Source: Tachypleus tridentatus (lineage: Eukaryota; Arthropoda; Merostomata; Xiphosura; Limulidae). From it: a stretch of DNA of 64,000 nucleotides. The notes below the pieces were generated by a model. The model had not been told where the DNA came from. It did no database searches and saw only the letters and a program-made list of their open reading frames with translations. The translations under genes and the position numbers were made by a program. The stretch is taken from NCBI RefSeq assembly GCF_004210375.1, contig NW_027467782.1:29367276-29431275 (forward strand). Direction: 5' to 3'. Shown here in pieces: positions 46,701 through 58,059 of this stretch (positions are counted from its first letter, which is position 1; each line of letters begins with the position of its first letter).

Positions 46701-46808
46701 TTGTTTGTTTGTTTAGTTATTTTGTAAAAAGCTACACCATGGGTGTCAAAACCTGATTTTTACCAGCATAAGTCCAGAGACATACCATTATATCACTGGG
46801 GGGCTAAC
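46701..46808 (-). mobile_element. Family 2 SINE, minus, degenerate
   Basis: TTGTTTGTTTGTTTAG tail complement, AAAGCTACACCATGGGTGTC, ACCTGATTTTTACCAGCATA and a CACTGGGGGGC head complement. Confidence 0.6.
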
Positions 46809-46844
46809 ATTTCTTATGTAAATGTATGCTGAAATTTGATATTA

Positions 46845-47005
46845 ATGCTAATCATAGAACAGTTGAGATACTTAATTTTATTATTGCTAACAGGTAAAAA
46901 ATCACTCGAAATATTCACCTCGACAGGAAAAGAATGCTTTAGGTATGTGATCTTAATACTGTCAACAGGTAAAGAACACTTCAGATACTCAGTTATAGGC
47001 TGGTG
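46845..47005. repeat. Short degenerate tandem repeat
   Basis: Three blocks of about 45-55 bp share CAACAGGTAAAGAACACTTC-like cores (AACAGGTAAAAAATCACTCG, GACAGGAAAAGAATGCTTTA). The open frame across it (LLTGKKSLE, TGKECFRY, TGKEHFRY) is a product of the repeat. Confidence 0.6.
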
Positions 47006-47009
47006 CTAC

Positions 47010-47846
47010 ACAGAACATTTGTTATTATAAAAACAATGTATTCAAATTAACAACTAAAATAAAAGGAAATACTGGAGCCAGTTATAAAAAGTTCATAAGG
47101 CATACTTCTGATACAATCTTACTTCTTCTTACATAATAGCTTTCCTCTATTTGTGCTGCTTTATATATACAAATATTTTCACTCACCACTAGTATTGAGG
47201 GTCCAAATTCACTTGTTTCCCAAGGGTATTACTGTGTTGTAGCATGCAAATGAGCACGTGACAACTCTCCACCAATAGGAGTGTGACACACCCTACTAGT
47301 GTAGCTGACTTTCTCTTTACTGAAATTAACATGATTCAGCACTCACTTATGCACATGTATAAAGTTTTTGCTTCTTCCTGTGATTCATACTTCACTTTTT
47401 TATCATAACATTTTCTGTTAACTTTACTTAGTTTGTGGAGGGCTTTTGATAATTTTTCCTTTCCTTATTATGAGTTTGCAAGTTCATGTGATTGTTACTT
47501 CACCTAGTATAGATTCAAAGGATTTTATTCCTATTAATGCTATGTTGGCATTAAAACTAAAGGTTCTTTCTCTAAAGTGCTGCTGTTATAAATATTTTAT
47601 TTAGTGTCAGCAATTGTCCAGAGGGGATGTTTTAGCATGAATAACTGGATTATCTCTGACTTTTTTACTTAAAAAATTATTCTCATCTACTCACTTCTGA
47701 GATATTAATTTTGAGGAAATATTTTTTTGTCTTGTGTATGATATGTCATTTTCAAATTGTTGCCACGGAAGTTTCCATTTCAGCTGTATTGTGAGATAGG
47801 AGTATACTAATTAAACAACTTTAGAAGCCTCTTCAATGTGGTATTG
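47010..47846. other. No feature seen
   Basis: AT-rich DNA without a supported gene or repeat. Confidence 0.4.
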
Positions 47847-48308
47847 TTATACAGTTAGCTTTGTTGATAGAATTTCAGTTAGAAAAATAACAATTTTGTA
47901 TAAACCATTACTGATGTTCCTGTGATGCCCGTCTTTCATAATGCATATCTTCATCTGACAGTGATTACTATTGGTATGTATTTGACTCAAAAGGTAGTAC
48001 AGTAGTGAAATGATATCAATCCTGTGCTGAGACAGCTCTTGGAAACCAGCAATAAACTCCAGTTTTACTAGCACAAGCAAATAAAAGTAGTGATACATTC
48101 CACCTGAAAATGATGCCAGTTTGGCACAGTTTAACCTTTTAGCTAATAATTTGTACCCATTGTGCAGTTTGATATGCTTGATAGACTGAAACAATAAAAA
48201 TAATGTGTCTTTATCAAGGACTTGACAACCATGAGATGAAAGCAAAATGTCACTGAGCCTACAGCTCCTTTGTATTGAATCTTTTGAATCTACCACACAT
48301 TGAATCAT
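47847..48308 (-). CDS. Unidentified 153-codon ORF
   Basis: An unusually long open frame for this AT-rich DNA: CRLSDILLSSHGCQVLDKDT near the start, IKHIKLHNGYKLLAKRLN in the middle, YHYFYLLVLVKLEFIAG as a hydrophobic stretch, and HHRNISNGLY near the end. I do not recognise the family. An AG before position 48285 could act as an acceptor, so part could be an exon. It is read on the opposite strand to the dynein fragments just to the right. Confidence 0.35.
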   Translation of the reverse strand: MIQCVVDSKDSIQRSCRLSDILLSSHGCQVLDKDTLFLLFQSIKHIKLHNGYKLLAKRLNCAKLASFSGGMYHYFYLLVLVKLEFIAGFQELSQHRIDIISLLYYLLSQIHTNSNHCQMKICIMKDGHHRNISNGLYKIVIFLTEILSTKLTV

Positions 48309-48823
48309 ATTGTATTATCTACAACTATATATGAGTGAGGTTAATAAGGTTTAATAAATGAAATAATGTGTTGCCATAAGTTAGCAACCATTATATCAGT
48401 TTTCAGTCATGTTTTCTAACTGTCTTATGTAAAGTAACCTTCATCCCTCTTATTCTTGAAGGACAAATTTGAAAATGGTTTTCTCAGTTTAAAATGTTTA
48501 GTTATAGAGTAAAATGTAGAGGTGTATATGCATATACGAACATGACATGCAGAAGTTAGGTAAAGCACATTTCTTGACAGCTCATTTATTAAGTGGTTGA
48601 AATACTACTTTATTTCTTTAATATTACCATCTGTAAAAAATGATATCAGAACATATTCTAAGTCAAACTGAAAAATGTATATATATATATAGACATGCAT
48701 ACTAAAATGTATATTATAAATGATAGTTTAATTTGAAATTTGGTCTTAAAATGACTTAAAATAAGGAAAACATTTTGTTACTTTAAGAAGTGAGACAGCA
48801 ATTATGCCACCTTTTAATTTTAG

Positions 48824-49105
<282 letters not shown>

Positions 49106-49575
49106 GTAATGTATCCTCTGCTCCTCATGAAATAAACAATTTCTCACTGTAACAAATATCGTTTCTACTGTATGGTAATGAGGTTAAAGATATCCACTAA
49201 AGTCACAATACAAAAATACAAGTGAAGTATTAATACTAAATGAATTGTCAGCAATACACTAGTTATGCTTTTTAAAAATGTTTGTATTAGAATCTAGTAC
49301 GTACCACTTTTTGAACAGTTTGTATTTTCAGTTTACAGTTGATTGTAAATAATTTGTAATTTATTATGATCTTTAATTCATTAATATATGTATATATTGT
49401 CTTTTATAAGAAATGACATTCACAAATGTAAGGTGTTGCAATATCATCAGTAACAATTTGCTTAATTTAAGATGTGATGAAAGCAAAATTGATGGCTAAC
49501 TTATATCAGAAGTTTTCTATAGATATTAATAATTTTATAGAATAATTTGAACAGAGCTTAATGTTTTATTCCAAG

Positions 49576-49760
49576 GGTCTTGCTTCCTGTGGTGCCTGGT
49601 CCTGTTTTGATTTAGAAGTTCTATCTGTAGTAGCTCAGCAGATCTTAACTATCCAACGAGGAATTCTTACAAAAGTTGTAACTCTTCTATTTGAAGGAAC
49701 AGAAATTAAATTAAATCCAACATGTTCTGTATTTATCACCATGAATGAATGTATGACTAA
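49576..49760 (+). pseudogene. Dynein heavy chain exon lacking Walker B
   Basis: Seen: acceptor TCCAAG, then [51 protein letters not shown]. Known: dyneins read [20 protein letters not shown]; here CFD runs straight into LEV, a loss of six residues that carry the Walker B acidic pair needed for ATP hydrolysis. After ITMN the expected PGYAGRSELPDNLK is replaced by sequence that also occurs at 62990. Phase and order follow the exon at 48824-49105. A non-functional remnant; no other dynein exon was found in the window. Confidence 0.88.
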
Positions 49761-50580
49761 CAACTCATGTTCTCGTTTAATAACTTTCTTTATCCATATA
49801 ACAGTTTCACTTAACTGCTGTTTAAGAATGTCTAAACAGATTTGAAACCAATAAAAATATTTAATATACTTTACAATCATGTTTCCAAGTCATTGGTATG
49901 TGCTTCGTATAGTATGTTCCATTCTTTTTTCAGTTTAGTTTTACTAACTTTTTTATTATAATGTCTGTAATATATTTAATGTATAATGTATATAAGTTAT
50001 GTTGTATAAAATTGTTAACTTAAATAGTATTCCGCAAACTATATTTGCCGTATATAAGCCGGTCTGAAAAGTAACACGCATTCAGCAATAGACATTACAT
50101 ACATATAGTGTGGTTGTAATACTATTATGATAAACACTTCTACTTGTTGAGAATCTCTGTGGAACTATACAGAAAATGTAACGGTTAACAATGTAATAGG
50201 TCTAACACTAATGTCTCATGTTAAGTGTAAATGTATGTTCTAAGGTTTGTCGGGTTTCATTTTATTCACTTTTTATGATTATACTACATTATTAGCTTGA
50301 TATCTTGTGTAGAAATAACCTAGATCTTATGGCATATTGTCGACATTAGGGCTGTTAATAAGTAAAAAATCCTATTCTGAATTAGCTGTACTAATCCCGA
50401 GATTTATTATCTAATTCTGATCACCATTGGTTTATTAGATCAGAAGTTAATGAATATAATGAACTGTTTGTCTTTTAACAGTTTTGATGAATCAGTTTAG
50501 TTTCAAAAAACAAATATTCTGTAATTCATATAAAATCACATCTAATAATGATTTCTGACTATAGATGGTGGTAAAGATTT
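49761..50580 (+). repeat. Dispersed repeat, copy A
   Basis: It shares long colinear stretches with 62990-63985 in the same orientation: CTAACAACTCATGTTCTC, ATAAACACTTCTACTTGTTG, TGTAACGGTTAACAATGTAA, ATATTGTCGACATTA, CTTTTAACAGTTTTGATGAA, AAAATCACATCTAATAATG. No coding capacity. It begins exactly where dynein similarity stops. Confidence 0.7.
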
Positions 50581-51779
50581 AATAGCGAACTTTTATTTAT
50601 CAGACGGTCACTGCTTTCATTTGTTGAAATGAAAATAGGTCGTTAGATGTCACAGTATCTCGTAAAAAATTGTATCATGAAAGAAAGCTTCTTCAGTCGC
50701 CAGTCACACATCATATCCCATAAACGTATTTTGAGGATTGGCAAACTAAGTTTTAAAACTGATCTGTTAATGTCACGTGAGTGTGTGTCCCATTAACATC
50801 ACTGCATATGGGGTTTTGAATACTGTTCCTAATATGTTTTCCAATGGCACATAGATCTCATAATTTAAATTACATACAAGTTATTTGAATTTTAAATACA
50901 AATTTTCTATAATTCACACACGTAGATATCGAAATTGATATTGTTTTTTTATTCTATCGTGTAGAAATTGTTTACAAATTTTGTAGATAACAAACTCTTA
51001 GTTAGATTTATTTATTATTTCCCTCATCATAATGACATTTTTTATTATTATGTTCCTGAAGAAAAATATAAACAAATTGAAAAAAAGAGAAGAACATTGA
51101 TAACAAGTGAATATATATCATCACTCATCTAGAATTTTTGGGGAAAAACTCGACTTTTATTTTCAAAACACATGTTGGAGTTGGACTTTTGTGTGTGAAC
51201 TTGGTATCAGGCTAACTGTTTGTAGCCCTTGTTTCTTTATCCAATGCTCATTACAAGCTTTTCCAGCCTGTTCACACGAAAACTCTGTATAACTTGAATG
51301 TCAACTGTACGAGAATTTCGAAAGTACCGAAACACCAGTGGTATCAGATACATATGTTATAAGGGTGCAGAACATCATTCATACTTCTTTTGGAATAATT
51401 ACACTCATACTGTTCACAGATTGTAGCTACAAGCATTAGTATTAATTAATATAGCAGTATTGTTGTAATAACTAATGAATGTTTCATAAAAGAAAATGTG
51501 AAAGGTAAAGTAATATTTCCTAACCACGCAGTAGTAGACAAGGCTACTAATTGTGAAACATTAGATGCAGTAGCACAGCATCATGTGAGAAATAGTAAAC
51601 ACCAGACACGACAGAGTAAAATAAATTATGATTTATTTCTTAGGAAATGTGAAAGAAAACATAAAGAAAGCGTAATAACATTACCAGAAGAATATTTGTA
51701 GGAGATGTGACCCTGGTCGTGAAAATCAAGTTTGTCACATAATAGTGTTAAATTAAAATAAACCTATAGCAGAAAACCT
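50581..51779. other. No gene recognised
   Basis: AT-rich. A 67-codon open frame at 51498-51701 (VVDKATNCETLDAVAQHH) may belong to the adjacent retroelement fossil but is not diagnostic. Confidence 0.35.
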
Positions 51780-53190
51780 CATAAAATGCCAGAGATAGAC
51801 AAGTGTGAAACATATGTTTGAACAAGCAGAACAGAGGGCAGTATCAGTTATTATGTATCCCCGGTTGCATAAGGTCCTTAGAAGAACGGAAAATTAAATT
51901 TTGGGGAAGAATTTAAAAAAGTGATTGATTGTTGTAACAGTTGAAGACATTTATCTGTTACGTAATATACAGGAAACTAAAGAAATGTCAGTTATTGATA
52001 AAAGAAATAGAATATCTAAGACATATGATAATGAAAACAGTATTAAACCTGAACTAAAAAGTTAGATATTCCTGCTTTCCTGGGATATATATGATTTTGT
52101 AGTAGGTTTACACCACATTTTGAGTTGTTGGCAAACCTCTAACTGAGCTAACTAAGAAAGAAAGAGAAGTTATTTGGGCAGATAAAAGACAAAAAGCTTT
52201 CGTGAAATTAGGACACGCTGCATTAAAATCACTCATTTTAAGTTATTCATTTTTTAGTTACTCAGGCGTTAGTAAATAAATTATCTTAAACATATATATT
52301 TCAGGTTATGCTATAAATGCAGTGTTGCCATAATTAAATGAAAACAAAAAAGAACATCCTTTAGCTTATTACAGTAGACATTTACGAAAAGCTGAAGTAA
52401 ATTACTCGGTCTCAGAACAAGAATGTTTAGCCGTAGTATATTGAATGAAAAACTTTTGTTGTTATCTGTATGGTAGGAAATTTACTATCATCACATGTCA
52501 TGTACCATTAAGATGACTAATAACATTAATGAACTTTTCCTCTATGTTAGCCATGTTGATCATTAGTACTCCAAGATTATGATTTTGAAATAATTCATAT
52601 AACAGGCAGAGAACATTCTAATGTGAATGCTCCATGTAACATAAGTGTAGAGTCGCTGAAACTGATGAGAATAGTCTATCAACAAAATTAGAACCGAAAA
52701 TGAGGATGAATTAGAAGTAATTAAAATCATGTGATTAGTGAACAAAATAAAGATGAGTAAATAAATAACTTGTGTGTCTGATAAAAAAGCGAATACGATT
52801 GTTAAAGTATTTTAAAATAACATTGCAGCTAGATACGTTGTACTCCAGTATTTAATGCCGGATATAGAAAGTAACTTTGTTTCCAAGTTAATAAAAGATA
52901 TTTCTCATTTGTTAATTGCCAAAAAAAAAAAAAAAATAACTAAAACAACTGCTTTTCATCCAACTCCAACCGTATTAGTAGAAAGATTCAACAGAACTTT
53001 GTTGGATACGATGTCTCAATACTGTGAGAAAGATCAGAATACTTGGACAGAGCTTTTTCATTTATTACGTATGTGCTGAAAATGAGTCTACTTTCGAAAG
53101 TCCGTTCTTTCAACTACATGGTAGAGATGTACTGCTGCCTAAGAAAGATATAATGACTTCTAAAGTATTTACTATGCAGTGATTACAAGA
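51780..53190 (+). mobile_element. Ty3/Gypsy LTR-retrotransposon pol fossil
   Basis: Recognisable parts in family order: the end of reverse transcriptase (LTELTKKEREVIWADK), RNase H (HPLAYYSRHLRKAE, SEQECLAVV), and integrase core (TAFHPTP..VERFNRTLLD, TMSQYC). It is clearly old and broken, with more than ten breaks; gag, protease and both LTRs were not found. A SINE inserted next to its 3' end (53282-53557). Confidence 0.85.
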
Positions 53191-53281
53191 CTGAGTTTTA
53201 ACAGAGAATGCAGTTCGCTTTTCAGTTAACTGTTAAACATTTAACAAAATCTGCTGAACTTAGAGAGAAACAAGGAAACAG

Positions 53282-53557
53282 GTTTGTTTGTTTTGATTTT
53301 CGCGTAAAGCTTCTCGAAAGCTATCTGCGCTATTCGTCCCTAATTTAACAGTGTAGGACTAAAGGGAATGCAACTAGTCATCATCCCCCACCGCCAAGTC
53401 TTGGACTACTCTTTCATCAATGACTAGTGAGATTGACGGTCACATTATAACGCTCCCACGGCCGAAAAAAGAGAGCATCTTTAGTGCGACAGGGATTAGA
53501 ACCATCGACCCTTACGTTACGAGTCGAATTCTTAACCCACCTGGCCATGCTGGGCTC
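53282..53557 (-). mobile_element. Family 1 SINE, minus
   Basis: GGTTTGTTTGTTTTGATTTT, CGTAAAGCTTCTCGAAAGC, CTAATTTAACAGTGTAGGAC and a CTGGCCATGCTGGGC head complement. Moderately decayed. Confidence 0.85.
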
Positions 53558-53599
53558 TTTCTGGATATTATCTGATTGTGCGTGCACTTTGATACTTTT

Positions 53600-54290
53600 T
53601 TTCTTTTAGTATTATTTGTTGGTCGTTATTGCAGCAAAAGGTCATGTAAATGATCCAAATATATTCTGTTACATTTGTCGTAAGTTTGTTGTGAGGAATC
53701 AATGACAAAATATCACAAGATTTCTCAAAAACATGCAAGGCTGCAATACTCGGAATAAAAAAAGAAATTTCTTATCCAATCTTCATTTTGTAATAAGATC
53801 TGATGTAGCTGTATCTACTTCACCAGAGACTCTTGATACAGTGTTATCTGATTCTGAATCTGATGTCAATAGAAATAATAATAATGAGTGTTTTCAACTT
53901 GAAGCATCTGATGAACCACAGCTTTTCATACAAGATGAATTTATTAATTTCGTGATAGATTTGAGCCTTTTAAAAGATTCTCCAGGAATTATGGGTTATA
54001 GGGTTCTGGCTTAGAGCTTAATTTCTGTAGGGACATCACATTACTGGTACAGAAATAATGAGAAACAGTTATACTGTTTTCGCATGAAGGTTTCCTGGTT
54101 TATTGCACTAATATTGCAAAATTAATACCAACACTAGAAGCTGCAGTATATGAGCAGAGTGAATTGTGATTGTTTACTGATTGCTCCAAAAGAAGTCTGA
54201 AAGGTGTTCTACACAATAGTAACTTATATGTATCTGTTCCTATTGCTCATTTGGCTCATACGAAAATCTTGAAATTCTTCTTAATAAGGT
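53600..54290 (+). pseudogene. Second relic of the uncharacterised arthropod family (N-terminal half)
   Basis: Order of motifs: KGHVNDPNIFCYICRKFVV (cysteine-pair N-terminus, about 53638-53700), DTVLSDSESDVNRNNNNECF and EPQLFIQDEFINFVIDLSLL (in the 53733-54014 frame), then a GFLVYC stretch, LFTDCSKRSLKGVLHN and SVPIAHLAH. From memory, the family reads KGH.NDPD.FCY.CG, F.Q.ELNDLVRDL.L.K, LFIDSSKRSLK.VLLHNGN, S.PIGH. Stops and slips are present. It stops about where the other relic (37690-38275, minus) begins, so the two cover largely complementary parts. Confidence 0.72.
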
Positions 54291-54299
54291 CAACTACAC

Positions 54300-55090
54300 A
54301 TACCATCACTGACTATTTTGTGGATACTTAAAAGTTCTTTCTATTTTGTAAGATTGGCAATCAAGTTATACAGAGTTTTTATATTTTATGAAAGCTTTCA
54401 GGAAAGTTTAAGCTAACATAACGTAATCCAAACTAATCTGAATTCATGTTTTTTGTTGAATGGGACAGGAACATAGTCTTCAACATTGAAAAAAGAAACA
54501 ATGGACATGCATTGTCCTGGTTGATAAATAAAAGATAGACCAGAATACGTAGTTTTAATTATAAAATACGAGTATTTCACAAATCAAGATGAATGAGTAT
54601 TCATATTTGTTTCTCAATGTTTTTATCTTTACTTCAGTTTATTTATATTTCTCTTGAAAAACATAATAATAAAAAGTTATAAACGCAATAATAATTGGAT
54701 CTAAGTAAGAGTTTGTTTTTTCCTTTTTTTCAGACAATATCGACGTCATAGAAAGAAATGAATATTTATTTTAAAGTCTGCGTATCTGAATTATTAAAAA
54801 ATCAAAATAACTTGTATCTAATTTAAATTATCAGGTGTATGTTATGTTGCATAAACTCTTTGGAACAGTATTAAAAACTCCATATGTTGTGATATTATTG
54901 AGCCACACACTCACGTGATATCAACAGATCAATTTTAATTATTAATTAGCCAATTTTCAAAGTAAATTTATGGATCATGAAGTATGGTTGGCTACAGTCG
55001 AATCTTTATTTCACATTACAGTTTTTATTAGACACGAAGACATCCATCTTACTATTTTTATTTTAACAAATCAAATCAGTGGCCGTATGA
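54300..55090. other. No feature seen
   Basis: AT-rich. A 78-codon open frame overlapping the LINE border (54970-55206) is a chance reading. Confidence 0.4.
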
Positions 55091-55571
55091 TTAATGAAAA
55101 GTCGCTATTAATCTCCCTGAGGGACACCAGCTTGTGGAGTAAAGTATTCAGAAAAAGTTACTTTAACATTTACTCTACATTTTCTATTTTTCAAAAAGTT
55201 AGATAACCAGCGAATAATTCCTCGCGGTAGTTCCATTTCATTCATTCGGAACCTTAGACCATCGTGCCAAACAGTGTCGAATGCTTCCTCGATATCAAGG
55301 AAGCAAGCGACTGTACATTCTTTTTTATTGAAGCTATCTATTATTGTTTCGGTTAATCGGATAAGGTGGTCTGTCGTTTGTTTAAATTTCCTGAATCCAT
55401 TTTGTTCTTTTGGTAATTTTGATGTTATCTCCAAGAATGTGGAGAGTCTATTACTGATTATTCTTTCAAGAATGACCAGCCTACACAGCTGGTCAGGCTG
55501 ATTGGTCGGTTGCTATCAGGTTTATTCGCTGGCTTTTCTTCCTTATGGAACATTAATATATTTGCAAGTTT

Positions 55572-55848
55572 TAGGCCTGGCATGGCCAAGCGCGTAAGGC
55601 GTGCGACTCGTAATCCGAGGGTCGCGGGTTCGCGCCCGCGTCGCGCTAAACATACTCGCCCTCCCAGCCGTGGGGTGTATAATGTTACGGTCAATCCCAC
55701 TATTCGTTGGTAAAAGAGTAGCCCAAGAGTTGGCGGTGGGTGGTGATGACTAGCTGCCTTCCCTCTAGTCTTACACTGCTAAATTAGGGACGGCTAGCAC
55801 AGATAGCCCTCGAGTAGCTTTGTGCGAAATTCCAAAAACAAACAAAAC
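55572..55848 (+). mobile_element. SINE A in the LINE
   Basis: Full head (AGGCCTGGCATGGCCAAGCG) and tail (GAAATTCCAAAAACAAACAA). ATTTGCAAGTTT before (55560-55571) and ATTTGCAAGCTT after (55849-55860) form a 12-bp duplication with one difference. Confidence 0.92.
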
Positions 55849-56512
55849 ATTTGCAAGCTTCCAAGAAACTGGGATGTATCCTGAGGATAGAGATAAGTTA
55901 AAAGTGAATTTAGGTGGTCAAACAATTTCGGAGTGCCCTTTTAGAAGGACAGCTTGCATTTAATCTTCATCTGGTGCTTTGTTTTTGTGTTTTTATTGCT
56001 TCAAGTAATTCTTGAAGGGACATTTCATTTGTTAGTAACGTGCGTGCCTAGCGCGTTAAGGCGTGCACTTCGTAATCTGAGGGTCGCGGGTTCGTGCCCG
56101 CGTCGCGCTAAACATGCTCGCCCTCCCAGCCGTGGGGGCGTATAATGTGACGGTCAATCCCACTATTCGTTGGTAAAAGAGTAGCCCAAGAGTTGGCGGT
56201 GGGTGGTGATGACTAGCTGCCTTCCCTCTAGTCTTACACTGCTAAATTAGGGACGGCTAGCACAGATAGCCCTCGAGTAGCTTTGTGCGAAATTCCAAAA
56301 ACAAACAAAACATTTGCAAGCTTCCAAGAAACTGGGATGTATCCTGAGGATAGAGATAAGTTAAAAAGTGAATTTAGGTGGTCAAACAATTTCGGAGTGC
56401 CCTTTTAGAAGGACAGCTTGCATTTAATCTTCATCTGGTGCTTTGTTTTTTGTGTTTTTATTGCTTCAAGTAATTCTTGAAGGGATATTTCATTTGTTAG
56501 TAACGTGCTTGC
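55849..56512. repeat. SINE-mediated tandem duplication, unit about 465 bp
   Basis: The LINE segment 55849-56047 recurs almost unchanged at 56311-56512, each followed by a SINE. The period is about 463-465 bp, measured at two separate landmarks (55848 to 56311, and 56046 to 56511). Confidence 0.92.
56048..56310 (+). mobile_element. Chimeric SINE (head of B, tail of A)
   Basis: It has the shortened head CTAGCGCGTTAAGGCGTGCA of SINE B but the tail CCAAAAACAAACAAAACATT and right flank of SINE A. This is the product expected from unequal crossing over between SINE A and SINE B. Confidence 0.88.
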
Positions 56513-56780
56513 CTAGCGCGTTAAGGCGTGCACTTCGTAATCTGAGGGTCGCGGGTTCGCGCCCGAGTCGCGCCAAACAAGCTCGCCCTCCCAGCCGTGG
56601 GGCGTTATAATGTGACGGTCAATCCCACTATTCGTTGGTAAAAGAGTAGCCCAAGAGTTGGCGGTGGGTGGTGATGACTAGCTGCCTTCCCTCTGGTCTT
56701 ACACTGCTAAATTAGGGACGGCTAGCACAGATAGCCCTCGAATAGCTTTGTGCGAAATTCCAAAAACAAACAAACAAACA
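56513..56780 (+). mobile_element. SINE B in the LINE
   Basis: Head-shortened copy (starts CTAGCGCGTTAAGG) flanked by AGTAACGTGCTTGC (56499-56512) and AGTAGCATGCTTGC (56781-56794), a 14-bp duplication with two differences. Confidence 0.88.
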
Positions 56781-57033
56781 AGTAGCATGCTTGCATAATC
56801 TGTGTCGGAACTTATATTTGTATCAGTTATGTTTATTGGAAAAATTAGTACAAATTGATGTTTATTGTTTAATATGTAATTGGTGACTTTATTGTAGAAA
56901 TATGTATTCATATCTGGATCAGTGTGGTTTTAAAAACATTTTGGAGTTGATCTTTGAAAGCTTCGGCTATTTCTTTATTTGTGTGTGCTATAGTATTATT
57001 ATGTTCAAGTGGAGGTTATTTCTTTGTGTCTGA

Positions 57034-57611
57034 TTCAAAATTACCCGAAATTCAAAACGGAGTTCGAAAGTACCATCATACTTCAGACCACCTGATTCGA
57101 CTTACAGAATCAATTACTGACACTTTTAATAAAAATGAATGCACTGTAGTTTGCTTTCTCGATATTGAGAAAGCTTTTGACACAGTGTGGCATAATGGTT
57201 TATGACATAGGTTACAGGAAATGGCTTTACCCCAGCTGGCTGTCCAACTTTCTGAACAACCCAAAGTGCAAAGTAAATGTGAATAGAGCTCACTCAGGGT
57301 CCTTTTCACCCGAAGCAGGAGTTCCGCAGGGAGGGGTTGTTAGCCCTATATTATTTATCATGTATGTGAGTAATATGCCTCTGTCGGACCTAAATTTAGG
57401 TTTTGCATCACAGTTTGCTGACGATGTAGCAGTCTGGAAAAGTGCCCCCACTCTTTCAATTGCAGCAACGAACCTACAACCAGTTCTAAATAACATCGAA
57501 GAATACTGCCAGAAATACAGAATTGAAATCAATATTCCGAAAACGCAAGTGATATTATTCAGTAGACTCAATAAACTGAAAAAAAAATTCACCAAAGCTC
57601 TGCTTAAATGA
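57034..57611 (+). mobile_element. Same LINE family, plus strand, reverse transcriptase core
   Basis: It opens SKLPEIQNGVRKYHHTSDHL, then VVCFLDIEKAFDTVWHNG, AGVPQGGVVSPILFIMY, QFADDVAVWKSAP, and ends near IPKTQVILFSRLNKLKK. It contains one stop and frame change after the VWHNG motif and lacks endonuclease and the 3' end. It begins where the opposite-strand copy stops. Confidence 0.88.
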
Positions 57612-57774
57612 GTCACTTTTACTGACCGCTACTTCTGCTAATTTTTTTATTTTATTGTTATTACTAGTAGTAGTAGCATTTTCCATATGGAAAAAGTAAC
57701 ATAAAAATAAAGAAAAGAAATAATACAAAAAATGTATATTAAAATGAAAATAAAAAAATAAACTTTCTTGTGTG

Positions 57775-58050
57775 TCCAAGCATGGACTGTGCCCTGAAAC
57801 GGGCCAGATGCTATCAACATTCGGAAGAGAGTAAGAGGACTACTGTACCTGACCCTCCTGGGTATTTAACATCAATACCCAAATACCCACTCAGAGAGAT
57901 CGAACTCTCTTCAGCAAAGATGGCTGCTTCGAGCAACAACTGGCGCAATGCTTCATCATTTCTGCCAAGTTTCTCGTTTAAATTGCTGCATCTCCTCACT
58001 TCTGATCGACTTCCCGCCTCTTACAATAGTTTTCTTAAGAATGAATACTA
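57775..58050 (-). other. GC-richer open block, unidentified
   Basis: The minus strand reads KLGRNDEALRQLLLEAAIFA and EESSISLSGYLG (57814-57999), and the plus strand is open too (93 codons). Base composition differs from the surroundings. It could be an exon or LINE leader; I cannot assign it. Confidence 0.3.
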
Positions 58051-58059
58051 ATGAAGCAG

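Larger units (their letters stand above)
55095..57025 (-). mobile_element. Jockey/CR1-like LINE fragment, reverse transcriptase, invaded by SINEs
   Basis: Read leftwards from 57025: NKEIAEAFKDQLQNV and DPDMNTYFYNKVTNYILNNK (the linker before reverse transcriptase); then, across the SINEs, MSLQELLEAIK, WKLANILMFHKEEKPANKP, RPISLTSCVG, ERIISNRLSTFLEI; then 55434-55108 with KEQNGFRKF, ACFLDIEEAFDTVWHDG and AGVPQGD. It stops inside the AGVPQGD region, so the YADD motif and 3' end are missing. Three SINE bodies (55572-56780) interrupt it. Confidence 0.85.

Noticed and set aside
46836-47030. 64-codon ORF with repeated TGKE motif
   Set aside because: The repeats reflect a short DNA tandem repeat, with no independent protein evidence.
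55458-56145. Arg/Pro-rich ORFs on both strands
   Set aside because: They are translations of SINE heads and bodies.
57290-57616. 108-codon minus ORF
   Set aside because: Antisense of the plus-strand LINE reverse transcriptase.
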